A stretch of DNA of 64,000 bases. It comes from Treponema medium (GTDB lineage: Bacteria > Spirochaetota > Spirochaetia > Treponematales > Treponemataceae). The position numbers were made by a program, and so were the translations under genes. Position 1 is the stretch's first letter; each line of letters starts with the position of its first letter. The stretch lies in assembly GCF_017161265.1 (NCBI RefSeq), contig NZ_CP031393.1, positions 1,240,001 to 1,304,000 of the forward strand. Direction: 5' to 3'. Positions 35,409 to 43,605 of this stretch are shown piece after piece. The notes below the pieces were generated by a model. It searched no databases, was not told the origin of the DNA, and was given only the letters and a program-made list of their open reading frames with translations.

Positions 35409-35437
35409 TTGACAAAAAACTAAAAAACCTATTAAAT
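35409..35437 (+). promoter_or_regulatory. Promoter of the TetR gene
   Basis: TTGACA at 35409-35414, a 17-base spacer, and TTAAAT at 35432-35437. The -10 box lies inside the operator palindrome, which suits autorepression. Confidence 0.6.
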
Positions 35438-35460
35438 ATAACTAAGTTATATTTAATAGG
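35428..35460. promoter_or_regulatory. Probable TetR operator
   Basis: A perfect palindrome: CCTATTAAATATAAC, three bases, then GTTATATTTAATAGG. It overlaps the -10 region and ends eight bases before the TetR start codon. Confidence 0.75.
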
Positions 35461-35468
35461 TTTACATA

Positions 35469-36107
35469 ATGGCAAACGGAGATTTCGACTTTACACATAA
35501 GAAAATACTGGAATGCGGGAAAAAGATTTTCAAAGAAAAGGGCTTTGAAAAAGCCAATCTGCGGGAAATCTGTGCGCAGGCAGGCGTTACGACTGGAGCT
35601 TTTTACGGTCATTTTGAAGACAAAGAAGCTCTTTTTTCCGAATTGGTGCAGCCGGTTATTACCGATGTTGAATACCATTATAGCTTAATCAAACGACAAA
35701 GCTTTACAATGTACAAAAAAGAAACGGTAATCACAAAACAAACAATCGAATCCATCCTTGATTTAAAACTAAAGGGAGCCATTGGTATGGTGTCCTATTT
35801 TTTTGATAACAAAGATATTTTCGAGCTCTTGGCGTTTTGTTCTTATGGAACAAAACATGAGCATTTTTTAGATGAAATAATAGAAAAAGAAGATGAAAAT
35901 CACCTGAAAATCTTAGAGATGATTCACGGAAAAAAGAAAGCAGCCCAAGTAATCACCAAAAAAGGCATTCACTTACTGAACCATGCGTACCTGTATGCGC
36001 TATCGGAAGTTGCCGTTCATTGTGAAACAAAAGAAGAAGCCGAACGCAACGCCTATTTAATTGCGGACTTCTTTAATGAAGGCTGGAAAAAAATGCGCAC
36101 GGTTTAA
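35469..36107 (+). CDS. TetR/AcrR-family transcriptional regulator
   Basis: A 212-residue repressor. The N-terminal helix-turn-helix is ANLREICAQAGVTTGAFYGH, followed by FEDKEALFSELV, the standard TetR layout. The C-terminal ligand-binding domain is helical and unlike families I know, so the effector is unknown. There is no ribosome-binding site; the ATG is only eight bases from a perfect palindrome that overlaps the promoter, so the mRNA leader is very short. A core of the same palindrome recurs at 36174-36188 in front of the ECF transporter genes, which are probably its target. Confidence 0.88.
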   Translation: MANGDFDFTHKKILECGKKIFKEKGFEKANLREICAQAGVTTGAFYGHFEDKEALFSELVQPVITDVEYHYSLIKRQSFTMYKKETVITKQTIESILDLKLKGAIGMVSYFFDNKDIFELLAFCSYGTKHEHFLDEIIEKEDENHLKILEMIHGKKKAAQVITKKGIHLLNHAYLYALSEVAVHCETKEEAERNAYLIADFFNEGWKKMRTV

Positions 36108-36173
36108 TTGTAATTATGAATTAAAACTCATTTATAATTATGAATGAGGAAAGTGAATTTTTTTAGATTTAAA

Positions 36174-36188
36174 TATAACAATGTTATA
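36174..36188. promoter_or_regulatory. Second TetR-type operator before the ECF transporter
   Basis: TATAAC, three bases, GTTATA: the same core as the perfect palindrome at 35428-35460. It lies about 180 bases upstream of the S-component gene. Confidence 0.6.
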
Positions 36189-36301
36189 ATTGAAAATATA
36201 CTTATGCGAGTAACATACTCCGAAGCTCTGCGTCGGGGGCATTGGTTGGGGTTTCCAAAGGGAGCACCCTTTGGCAGTGCGCGGAAAAAGAATAGGGTTA
36301 T

Positions 36302-36350
36302 AGGGGAAGGGAAAAACCACCGCTCTGAACGGGGGTGTGTCCCTTCCCCT
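36302..36350 (+). promoter_or_regulatory. Leader hairpin of the ECF transporter operon
   Basis: AGGGGAAGGGA and TCCCTTCCCCT form an 11-bp stem with an ACCAC/GGTGT pairing inside, 17 bases before the S-component ATG. There is no U-run, so it is more likely an mRNA structural element than a terminator. Confidence 0.5.
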
Positions 36351-36367
36351 GAAATATGGAGGTTTTT

Positions 36368-36946
36368 ATGAAACTAAAAGACATCGTGCAAATAGCTGTG
36401 TTGACAGTTATTGGGTTCGCAATCGGAATGGCAATTTCGATGCTGACGGGAACACTGGGAGCCATAGCCTTATACGCTTCCGCAGGATTTGCCGCTTTTG
36501 CAGTCGGTCCTGTTTTTGTGATAACGGCTAAAAAAATAAAGCATCGCTGGACGGCGGTTTTGTTTTGGGTTATCTACGGATTGTTATATACCCTTATGGG
36601 CTATTGGATAATGATACCGATTTGTTTGGTTTCGGCAGCGCTTGCCGAAATCATCATCGGCGATTATTCAAGCAATGTAAAAGTTTCAATCGCTTTTTCG
36701 GCTGCAATGTTTGTCGTCGCAATGCACCCGATTATATTTGTCAAAGTATTAGGTGCGGAAGGAATTACGAAGTTCGCTCCGTCTATTTCAAATGAACAGG
36801 CTCAGTGGATGATTCAATTTTACACGGGAAAAGCCATCGCAATAGCGGTAGCGTGCAATATCATCTTGGAATCTTTGGCAGGTTTATTCGGTACTTATAT
36901 CAACAAAAAGTTCTTTGAAAAGAGCAGTAAAAAGAGCGTATTATAA
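36368..36946 (+). CDS. ECF transporter substrate-binding (S) component, Trep_Strep family
   Basis: A 192-residue membrane protein with about six hydrophobic helices, matching the 'Trep_Strep' S-component family found in treponemes and streptococci. Family-like segments are MKLKDIVQIAVLTVIGFAIG and RWTAVLFWVIYGLLYTLMGY. S components bind a vitamin or other micronutrient and dock on the shared EcfA/EcfT module; this family's ligand is not established. ATG 36368 has TGGAGG upstream and lies four codons inside the open frame. The stop overlaps the T-component start (TAATG). Confidence 0.82.
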   Translation: MKLKDIVQIAVLTVIGFAIGMAISMLTGTLGAIALYASAGFAAFAVGPVFVITAKKIKHRWTAVLFWVIYGLLYTLMGYWIMIPICLVSAALAEIIIGDYSSNVKVSIAFSAAMFVVAMHPIIFVKVLGAEGITKFAPSISNEQAQWMIQFYTGKAIAIAVACNIILESLAGLFGTYINKKFFEKSSKKSVL

Positions 36947-37626
36947 TGAAGCCGGCAAGAAACACTCAAGGATGGTCAATGAATCCGATAACGCTTTTTA
37001 TTCTCATACTGCTCACGTCATTCTTGGTGTTTCTTGTCGATCAAACGATGTATTATGTGCTGCTCGGTATGAGCTTTCTCTTTTTGATTTTATTTTCATA
37101 CTCGGAAGGCATAAAAAGGGCTGTAGTCTATATCGGTTTATTTTTGCTGATAAAGCTCTTGGCATATATCGATTTGGGAATGACAACCGGAGCATTGATA
37201 GGCTTGATTGCTTTATTTTTAAGGCTCTATCCTATCTTTAACATCGGAAGGATATTGATTTTAACCAGTCCCTTAAAAATTATGAGCGCATTGCGTGCGG
37301 TAAAAGCGCCGCAATCTCTTTCGATAGGACTGGTTACCGCCTTACGCTTTTTGGACGAGATGACGGCGCGGCTAAAAGAAATAAGAAACGGCATGAAGGT
37401 TCGGGGTTTGCGTTTGAGCCTGTTACATCCTCTTCGCTCGTTTGAACTCTATCTTATTCCCCTCATTTATAAATGCCTTCATGTAAGTGAAACCTTGACC
37501 TCATCGATAATCGCAAAGGGGATTGAGTACGAAGGAAAAAAGACGAGTTATAAACCGGTGCGCTTCGGCTGGTACGATACGCTGGGTTTATCGGCGGCTG
37601 TATTTTTAGTATGGATGTCCGTATGA
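36946..37626 (+). CDS. ECF transporter transmembrane (T) component
   Basis: A 226-residue CbiQ/EcfT-type protein. Hydrophobic helices fill the first half. The cytoplasmic coupling helices carry RNGMKVRGLRLS and the later SIIAKGIEYEGKKTSY, equivalent to the Ala-Arg-Gly motifs that contact the ATPases. The start at 36946 overlaps the S-component stop. An alternative ATG at 36979 has AAGGATGG upstream and may be the real start. The stop overlaps the ATPase start by four bases (ATGA), so S, T and A are translationally linked. Confidence 0.88.
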   Translation: MKPARNTQGWSMNPITLFILILLTSFLVFLVDQTMYYVLLGMSFLFLILFSYSEGIKRAVVYIGLFLLIKLLAYIDLGMTTGALIGLIALFLRLYPIFNIGRILILTSPLKIMSALRAVKAPQSLSIGLVTALRFLDEMTARLKEIRNGMKVRGLRLSLLHPLRSFELYLIPLIYKCLHVSETLTSSIIAKGIEYEGKKTSYKPVRFGWYDTLGLSAAVFLVWMSV

Positions 37627-39068
37627 GCATAATAGAAGCGCGGATAAAAAATTTTACGTATGAAAATGATGAAAACCCCACGCTCCACGCCATTGATTTA
37701 AATATTGAAGAAGGCGAGCTTGTTGTGCTTACAGGACTTTCCGGCTGCGGGAAGACTACCTTAACGCGGATATTAAACGGCTTAATTCCCTATCATTACG
37801 GCGGAATACTTGATGGTGAGGTGCGCATTTTAGGGAAGAACATTTTGGATTATAAAAAGGGCGAATTGGCAAAGTACATCGGCAATGTGTTTCAAAATCC
37901 GAGTGATCAGTTTTTTGCTACCATTGCAGAGGAAGAGGTTGCCTTTGCCGGAGAAAACCTCGGTATGGATTTTCAAACCCTGTGCGAAAAAACCGATGCT
38001 GCTTTTCAAACGATGCAGATAGAATCGCTTAAAGGCGCAAAACTTTCAGAGCTTTCAGGCGGGCAAAAACAAAAGGTTGCCATCGCTTCCACACTCATCT
38101 ATGACACAAAGCTGCTGTTTTTCGATGAGCCTTCTTCCAATCTCGACTATGAAGGTATTGTGCAGTTTCAAGCGATGATACGGGATTTAAAGGCGATGGG
38201 AAAAACGATTATCATTGCCGAGCACCGTTTATTTTTCTTAAATGAATTGTACGATAGGCTCATTTACATGAAGGACGGCACTATCGAAAAAATCTTTTTG
38301 AAGGGTGAATTGACAACAGAGGATTGCAGGCGGTACGGACTGAGGGCAATACGGTATGACAGTCTTGTCTGCGAAAACCCTTCGGTCCCGAAACAAGCGG
38401 TTACGCATATCGAGGACTTGAGCGTTTCTATCGGCAGGCAGGAACTTATCAAAAATCTTTCGTTTGATGTACACACAGGAGAGATTACCGCCGTTATCGG
38501 AAAAAACGGTATAGGAAAGACTACGCTTGGCAAAGTCTTAGGCGGGCTTTTGTCTTGCAAGGGGCATATCGGTTACGGTAAGCGGCAGCGGCAGCGCTTA
38601 AAGACCGCATATTATATGATGCAGGATGTTGACTATCAGATTTTTTTTGACACGGTAGAAAACGAGCTTATCCCTTCTTCAAAACGGAAGGATGAATCCT
38701 ATTTGCAACAAGCGGCTGAGTACCTGCACATAATTGACCTTTGGGAAAAAAGGCTTGACCATCCGCAGGAACTTTCAGGCGGACAAAAGCAGCGGCTCGC
38801 TCTTGCAACGGCATTTTTGAGCGGCAGGCGCATCATCATCTTAGACGAACCGACCAGCGGTCTCGACTACAAGCGTATGGACGAAATCGCAAAGCTCATC
38901 TTACACTGCGCTCAAGAAGTTCCTGTGCTCATCATCACCCACGACTTGGAACTCTTATTCAAAGTCTGCAACACCGCCCTCCTGCTCGGTGAAAACGCAT
39001 ACAAGAAAATTCCGGTAAACGGAAATGAAAGAGAAATTCGGGAATTTCTCACTAGCCCGGTTTTTTAA
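37623..39068 (+). CDS. ECF transporter fused double ATPase
   Basis: A 481-residue protein with two complete ABC ATPase domains in one chain. The first has Walker A GLSGCGKTT, signature LSGGQKQKVA and Walker B LLFFDEPSSNLD. The second has GKNGIGKTT, LSGGQKQRLA and IIILDEPTSGLD. It energises the T and S components encoded just upstream. Usually EcfA1 and EcfA2 are separate; the fused form is common in Trep_Strep systems. ATG 37623 overlaps the T-component stop codon. Confidence 0.93.
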   Translation: MSIIEARIKNFTYENDENPTLHAIDLNIEEGELVVLTGLSGCGKTTLTRILNGLIPYHYGGILDGEVRILGKNILDYKKGELAKYIGNVFQNPSDQFFATIAEEEVAFAGENLGMDFQTLCEKTDAAFQTMQIESLKGAKLSELSGGQKQKVAIASTLIYDTKLLFFDEPSSNLDYEGIVQFQAMIRDLKAMGKTIIIAEHRLFFLNELYDRLIYMKDGTIEKIFLKGELTTEDCRRYGLRAIRYDSLVCENPSVPKQAVTHIEDLSVSIGRQELIKNLSFDVHTGEITAVIGKNGIGKTTLGKVLGGLLSCKGHIGYGKRQRQRLKTAYYMMQDVDYQIFFDTVENELIPSSKRKDESYLQQAAEYLHIIDLWEKRLDHPQELSGGQKQRLALATAFLSGRRIIILDEPTSGLDYKRMDEIAKLILHCAQEVPVLIITHDLELLFKVCNTALLLGENAYKKIPVNGNEREIREFLTSPVF

Positions 39069-39113
39069 AAGTGGGCATTTTCTTTTGGTTATAACTAAGT
39101 ATATATTTTGTTG

Positions 39114-39172
39114 TCTGGACATGTCTATTCCGAAGGATGTGAAGCAAATCTAACCGAGTTTTTAGAGATGTC
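39114..39172. repeat. Type-C long hairpin
   Basis: The interior is ATTCCGAAGGATGTGAAGC, then AATCTAACCGAGTTTT, almost identical to the minus strand of 14321-14377. The arms (GGACATGTCT with its partner TAGAGATGTCTC) differ from that copy but still pair. The remaining gap 39173-39266 includes the remnant shared with 32236-32275. Confidence 0.65.
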
Positions 39173-39266
39173 TCAGTGTAATAGCTGTAATCACCTTATG
39201 CATCATCGGAAAAATTTTATGCAATGTTATATCTCACCAAGTTCACGGATCGAAGCCCCCTTAAAT

Positions 39267-40088
39267 TCAAAACAGCTTATCCAGCTCTACTGAATAGGAT
39301 ATGTCGTAGATAAATCCGTTGCGCTCGCAATACACTTTTATTTCTTTTGTCAGTTTTTTCGTTGCGCCGTATTCGAGTAAATAGACGGTGAGTCCATACG
39401 TTTTACATTGAGCCAGATATTCCATAAAATATGCTCTGTCTTCTACCGGTTTTGCTCCAAACGTATTATTCTTAAAATGTATTTCGGTAAATACGCTTTC
39501 TTGATTGACCCCGTGTACCATTCCTTTAATGGAATTTTGCTGCATCGCTTCGGTGATAAACGTATCTCCGCCGTTAATGATAATGGGTTTATTCTCCGTA
39601 TGTATTTCGCGTAAGAGAGCCATGAGTCCCTGATATATTTCGGGTGTGTGATAATGATAATAAACGTCAGCGTTATCAAGAAAAAAACCGTCTATGCCTT
39701 TTTGAGACAAAAGCTGCGCTTTGTGTTTTATCCTTTTTTGCCATCTTTTATCTGCAACATTTACCCATTCTTCTTCGTCCCAATTTTCGTAGTGTCCTAA
39801 AGCGATATCCGCAAATGCGGCATAGTCATCGCGGAATGTTTCGATAGAGCCGATGTTTAAATAAGAAAATATGTGAACGTTTCCGTTTTTGTGAAGCTGC
39901 GCGATATCTTCTTGAGAAAAAAACTCCGCATCAATTACCAGCGTTTTAATTTCTTTAAGCTGCATCACTTTTTTATGATCCATGCCTATCAGCACTTTAT
40001 AATCTTTGGTGCTTTCTGCGGATATACCATTTACCGCGATAATCGCGAAAAAAATTACAAACAAGCAAGTGAGCTTTTGATTTCTCAT
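39267..40088 (-). CDS. Secreted GH114-like (endo-alpha-1,4-polygalactosaminidase family) protein
   Basis: A 273-residue protein with a cleavable signal peptide (hydrophobic FVIFFAIIAVNGISA). The TIM-barrel family signatures are FSYLNIGSIETFRDDYAAF, DGFFLDNADVYYHY, a central NGGDTFI, and GLTVYLLEYG. Family members are thought to cleave galactosaminogalactan or related polymers, but the substrate here is unproven. ATG 40088 has AAGG seven bases upstream; a TTG six bases earlier is less likely. It is followed, on the same strand, by nothing related. Confidence 0.8.
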   Translation of the reverse strand: MRNQKLTCLFVIFFAIIAVNGISAESTKDYKVLIGMDHKKVMQLKEIKTLVIDAEFFSQEDIAQLHKNGNVHIFSYLNIGSIETFRDDYAAFADIALGHYENWDEEEWVNVADKRWQKRIKHKAQLLSQKGIDGFFLDNADVYYHYHTPEIYQGLMALLREIHTENKPIIINGGDTFITEAMQQNSIKGMVHGVNQESVFTEIHFKNNTFGAKPVEDRAYFMEYLAQCKTYGLTVYLLEYGATKKLTKEIKVYCERNGFIYDISYSVELDKLF

Positions 40089-40154
40089 AAACAAACCTTA
40101 TATTGAGAATTACGAAATTATCATTATCAAAATGATGATACGGAATTATTCTGA

Positions 40155-40874
40155 TTATTTCTTTGCTGTGTACACTACGGCATAATCTTCTGCACAGCTT
40201 TCGGTAAAGCTGTAATCCGAATAAGAGGCAACGGATTGAAATCCTGCCTGTTCAAATAAAGTTAACAGTGTTTTGCGCTGTAACGGATGTAACACCGTAA
40301 AGTCCGAACCTACGGTATTGCGCTGCTTGTCGATAAACTCTATGGTAAACTTGATATTTTCGTCCGGTAAAAAATCATAACGTCGCTTAAAAATAAAGGC
40401 GTCCGTTTCTTTATCTTTAAAGTCCATTTTTTTCTCAGCAAGGATGCGGTCGTAATTGAGGACTTCAACAATAAAAATACCGTGCGCTTGTAAAGACTGA
40501 TACACAGCGCTGAAAAAACGGCGGAGTGCCGTTTCATCAGGTAGATGCGGGAGCGTATTGCCGAAACACAGTACGCCGTTACATATACCGAATTGCAGAA
40601 TATCGGCGATGTCCGCTTGATGAAATGCTAATTCTCCGGATGTGCGAATACCCGAAGCTTTCTCTTTTGCGATTCCAATCATCTTTGCATTTAAGTCGAG
40701 CCCGTATACGCTGTATCCTTCTTTGTACAAACCCACCGCAAGGTCGCCGGTTGCGCAGCCTGCATCACACAATCTGCCCGGCAATGGACAAAGGTGCCGG
40801 ATAAAATCAAGCTTTTCCGCCTCAAGCGGGAAGAGTTCGCTGTAATGCTCTGCAATCAAATCGTATACATTCAT
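40155..40874 (-). CDS. Class I SAM-dependent methyltransferase
   Basis: A 239-residue enzyme with motif I LCDAGCATGDLAVGLYKEG, acidic motif GLDLNAKMI, HQADIADILQFG, and the post-motif LQAHGIFIVEVLNYDR. It belongs to the Methyltransf_25-like small-molecule group, with unknown substrate. The ATG has GGAGAAAA upstream. It is divergent from the secreted unknown gene at 40940, with a short AT-rich intergenic region (TATACTATA repeats) that must hold both promoters. Confidence 0.82.
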   Translation of the reverse strand: MNVYDLIAEHYSELFPLEAEKLDFIRHLCPLPGRLCDAGCATGDLAVGLYKEGYSVYGLDLNAKMIGIAKEKASGIRTSGELAFHQADIADILQFGICNGVLCFGNTLPHLPDETALRRFFSAVYQSLQAHGIFIVEVLNYDRILAEKKMDFKDKETDAFIFKRRYDFLPDENIKFTIEFIDKQRNTVGSDFTVLHPLQRKTLLTLFEQAGFQSVASYSDYSFTESCAEDYAVVYTAKK

Positions 40875-40939
40875 TCGCTTTTCTCCATCGCTGTGATTAT
40901 GGTATACTATATCAATATAATATACTATGGGAGAACGGT

Positions 40940-41758
40940 ATGATCAAAATAACGAAACGTCTATTTTTTTATGCAGCTTTTTTACTGTGCGCTGTATTGG
41001 CTTTTGCTGTGGATAACAGTAAAGAAGATATATCTGCCATTAGAGTGTACGACGCAAATGATACGCTAGTATGTGAACTAAAAAGAGACAAAGATCGTGC
41101 AGCGTTTAATGCCCTGTTGATGGAAAGTATAGCGGTGGCTGCCGATAATGCAGCTTTTACGCAAGCACCGAAGAATGCTAAAATAGCATACCGGTATGAA
41201 ATGTTCGATAATTCATCTACCGCTATACGTCTTCTTATCTATACCGATAGAAAAACAGCATACATACCCAATACCCCAAAAGACGATGATATGCCGGAGG
41301 TGTTCGCATGGGAGCTGTTTGGAGAAGCTTACAAGATACTGTCGCAGCCGGCTTCGTTAAAAAAAGCAATTTCTCGGTATAAAAATAGTAGGAAAAATAT
41401 TTTTGTCTACGATGCAAAAGGTTTTCTGGCTGCTTCAGCGCGCATTCCATCGGTTGAAGAATTGTTCGGTGAAATACTGGAAGACTATGCTGATGATATA
41501 AAGGGGCATCAGTTTTCTGGAAGGTTTGTATCGGAAAGAAGCGTACATGAAGGAAAGCAGCTGCTGTACCGCTATACCGTTTGGGATAATGGCAAATCAG
41601 AAACGATACGGATATACGTTTACAGCAATACTGACACAATGGTTTTATCAGGTTCATTCCCCGATTGGGCGGAATGTACACTATCAAAAGAAGGCTATGA
41701 ATTGTTTAAAAATCCTGCAGAAGTGCTGGCTCTGTTAAAGGATGAAGCAGGCTTATAA
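40940..41758 (+). CDS. Unknown exported protein
   Basis: A 272-residue protein with an N-terminal signal peptide (FFYAAFLLCAVLAFA). The mature part seems to contain two related halves: IRVYDANDTLVCELKRD near the start and IFVYDAKGFLAASARI near residue 153. Each is followed by an RY...DN...IR(L/I)..Y strand pattern, so it may be a duplicated beta-rich domain. I recognise no family. GGGAGA lies upstream of the ATG. It is probably periplasmic. Confidence 0.6.
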   Translation: MIKITKRLFFYAAFLLCAVLAFAVDNSKEDISAIRVYDANDTLVCELKRDKDRAAFNALLMESIAVAADNAAFTQAPKNAKIAYRYEMFDNSSTAIRLLIYTDRKTAYIPNTPKDDDMPEVFAWELFGEAYKILSQPASLKKAISRYKNSRKNIFVYDAKGFLAASARIPSVEELFGEILEDYADDIKGHQFSGRFVSERSVHEGKQLLYRYTVWDNGKSETIRIYVYSNTDTMVLSGSFPDWAECTLSKEGYELFKNPAEVLALLKDEAGL

Positions 41759-41824
41759 TCCAATTTGCAGTTATACAGATAACAGATACGGGGTGATTGT
41801 AAGGAATAAATCTACGGCAGAAAG

Positions 41825-42436
41825 TTAAGCTGCAATGCTGTTTCCCCACAGATAATAATACACCCCGATATTCCAAAGACCGTGGACTACAGCTACCAGC
41901 GCGATACTTACCGCCGGATGAAATACCCGTTTGAGCTTGAGATAAGCAGCGCGGAATACTATGCCTGCTCCGGCAGCGAAGAGCATGGAAGAAAATCCGA
42001 GGTAACGGTGCGCCAATGTGAAGAGGAGGATGGCGGGAAATTCGGTGAGGAGCAACTCAAAAGCTGCAGTAGTGTGAAATGCAGCGGATTTTTTATATCG
42101 GCATTGCTGATGCGCTCCAGACGACTGCGGCAAATCTACGGCGTTTTCCGAGCAGCATTTCGCTGCGGGCGGATTTTTTTGCAGCCGCGGTTTAATATAA
42201 TCGTTGTAAATGCGGTGCAGCCGATTCGGAGTATAGAGCCGATATAGTATTTCTTCATAGGCGGCTGCACACACCGTATAAAAGCAGAATACACACTGCG
42301 TATATAGTCCGGCCGGCTTGGGCGGAAGGGTAAACGGTACCGCTGAAAACAACGGAGGCACCAGTAAAAAAGCAAACACCGCTGCAAATTCGATAAAGAG
42401 GAGTGCATCGTTTTTATTAAAGCCGTTCCATTTCAT
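41825..42436 (-). CDS. CPBP-family intramembrane metalloprotease
   Basis: A 203-residue membrane protein carrying the Rce1/CPBP active-site motifs: EEILYR (EExxxR) near residue 60, FTLAHRYLG (FxxxH), and HGLWN (HxxxN/B) near the end. A hydrophilic stretch of about 55 residues (IKPRLQKNPPAAKCC onwards) is inserted between motifs one and two, which is unusual. Family members include prenyl-protein proteases and bacteriocin self-immunity proteins. There is no bacteriocin gene nearby. The ribosome-binding site is weak. Confidence 0.72.
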   Translation of the reverse strand: MKWNGFNKNDALLFIEFAAVFAFLLVPPLFSAVPFTLPPKPAGLYTQCVFCFYTVCAAAYEEILYRLYTPNRLHRIYNDYIKPRLQKNPPAAKCCSENAVDLPQSSGAHQQCRYKKSAAFHTTAAFELLLTEFPAILLFTLAHRYLGFSSMLFAAGAGIVFRAAYLKLKRVFHPAVSIALVAVVHGLWNIGVYYYLWGNSIAA

Positions 42437-42501
42437 CCCGTTATTTTATCGTTATTTTTTCTTAAAATTAGGTTACCGCCTATCGCGAACCTCTAAAAAT
42501 C

Positions 42502-43431
42502 TCATCGAGTTTTGAGCGATGCTCTATTCTCTATCCATCCCAAGATATCGGCTTTTACTTCCTCTTTATTTGTTTCATTCAAAATTTCGTGCCGGCCGTT
42601 CTCGTATAGTTTTAACGTTACGTCCTGCATTCCGATGTTCTGATAGATACGGTAAAGGTTTTTTAGCGTTTTGCCTCCGTTTGAAACGGGATCTTCCGAA
42701 CCGGCGGTAATTAAAACAGGGAGATTAGCCGGTATACCTTTTAAAGCCTCCTGCGTATGCAGTCTTTTAAGCCCGCGTATAAAATCCTGAAAAAAGCCTG
42801 CGGTACAGACAAATCCGCAGTATTCATCATCGATATATTTTTTTACTTCGCTTTCATCCCTCGAAAGCCAATCAAAGGCTGTGTGCGGATTTTTGATTTT
42901 GTTGTTATACGAGCCGAACACCAATGCATTCATAAACTTGGCGACGGATTTTCTCCCTTTAAATGCGCAGTTAAGGCTTGCTAGCAGCGAGGCAACGGAT
43001 ACGCTTGGGTTGGGGCCTGCCGAACCGATGAGAACTGCCGCTTTTACCGTTGTACCGTACCGTTCGATGTATTCCTGTGTTACAAAGGAACCGAATGAAT
43101 GCCCGACGATGACAACCGGAAGCGCAGGGTACTGTTTTTGTATTTCCGCATTGATTCCTTTTTGATCTTCGACAACACGTCTGAATCCATCTCCGTCGGC
43201 AAGGTACCCCATTAAGCCGCTTTTTAAACCGGTCTTTCCGTGACCGCGGTGGTCGGAGGCAACTACCGCAAAGCCTCTTTTACATGCCGACTTTGCAAAA
43301 TCATCATACCGGAGAGCGTGTTCCGCCATTCCATGCACGATATGCAGCACAGCTTTCGGTTGTTGTTCCGGAAGCCATGTATAAACGGCGAGGGAAGCGC
43401 CGTCGCTCATTGTCTGAAATACAGTTTGCAT
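42502..43431 (-). CDS. Monoglyceride-lipase-like alpha/beta hydrolase (serine aminopeptidase S33)
   Basis: A 309-residue hydrolase. The nucleophile elbow is VIVGHSFGS, the oxyanion strand is HIVHGMAEHALRY, the acid is likely the Asp of AGSEDPVS, and the catalytic His is in NGRHEILNE. The DHRGHGKTG motif is typical of lysophospholipase and monoacylglycerol lipase relatives. The protein is cytoplasmic, with no signal peptide. GGGAG precedes the ATG. Repeat hairpins (43449-43550) and the GH20 terminator lie upstream. Confidence 0.87.
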   Translation of the reverse strand: MQTVFQTMSDGASLAVYTWLPEQQPKAVLHIVHGMAEHALRYDDFAKSACKRGFAVVASDHRGHGKTGLKSGLMGYLADGDGFRRVVEDQKGINAEIQKQYPALPVVIVGHSFGSFVTQEYIERYGTTVKAAVLIGSAGPNPSVSVASLLASLNCAFKGRKSVAKFMNALVFGSYNNKIKNPHTAFDWLSRDESEVKKYIDDEYCGFVCTAGFFQDFIRGLKRLHTQEALKGIPANLPVLITAGSEDPVSNGGKTLKNLYRIYQNIGMQDVTLKLYENGRHEILNETNKEEVKADILGWIENRASLKTR

Positions 43432-43448
43432 CGTCTTTGTCTCCCATA

Positions 43449-43550
43449 AAAAGTCAAGAAGAAAGTATCAACTTTCGATTGACTTTTTACGCACGTTCGC
43501 AACGAAGTGAGAACGTGCTTATGATATACAAGTTTGCACACCGCAAACTT
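43449..43550. repeat. Cluster of hairpins, type-A related
   Basis: Stems AAAAGTCAA/TTGACTTTT (43449-43488, with inner GAAAGT/ACTTTC), GCACGTTC/GAACGTGC (43491-43518) and AAGTTTGC/GCAAACTT (43530-43550). The last resembles the second stem of type-A units; the ATCCGT-loop stems are missing. Confidence 0.6.
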
Positions 43551-43554
43551 GAGT

Positions 43555-43590
43555 AAATAAAAGCCGTGCCATTTGTACGGCTTTTATTTT
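43555..43590 (-). terminator. Terminator of the GH20 gene
   Basis: AAAAGCCGT/ACGGCTTTT stem flanked by A- and T-runs, 16 bases beyond the GH20 stop codon. Confidence 0.75.
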
Positions 43591-43605
43591 ACACTCCTTT
43601 TTACC

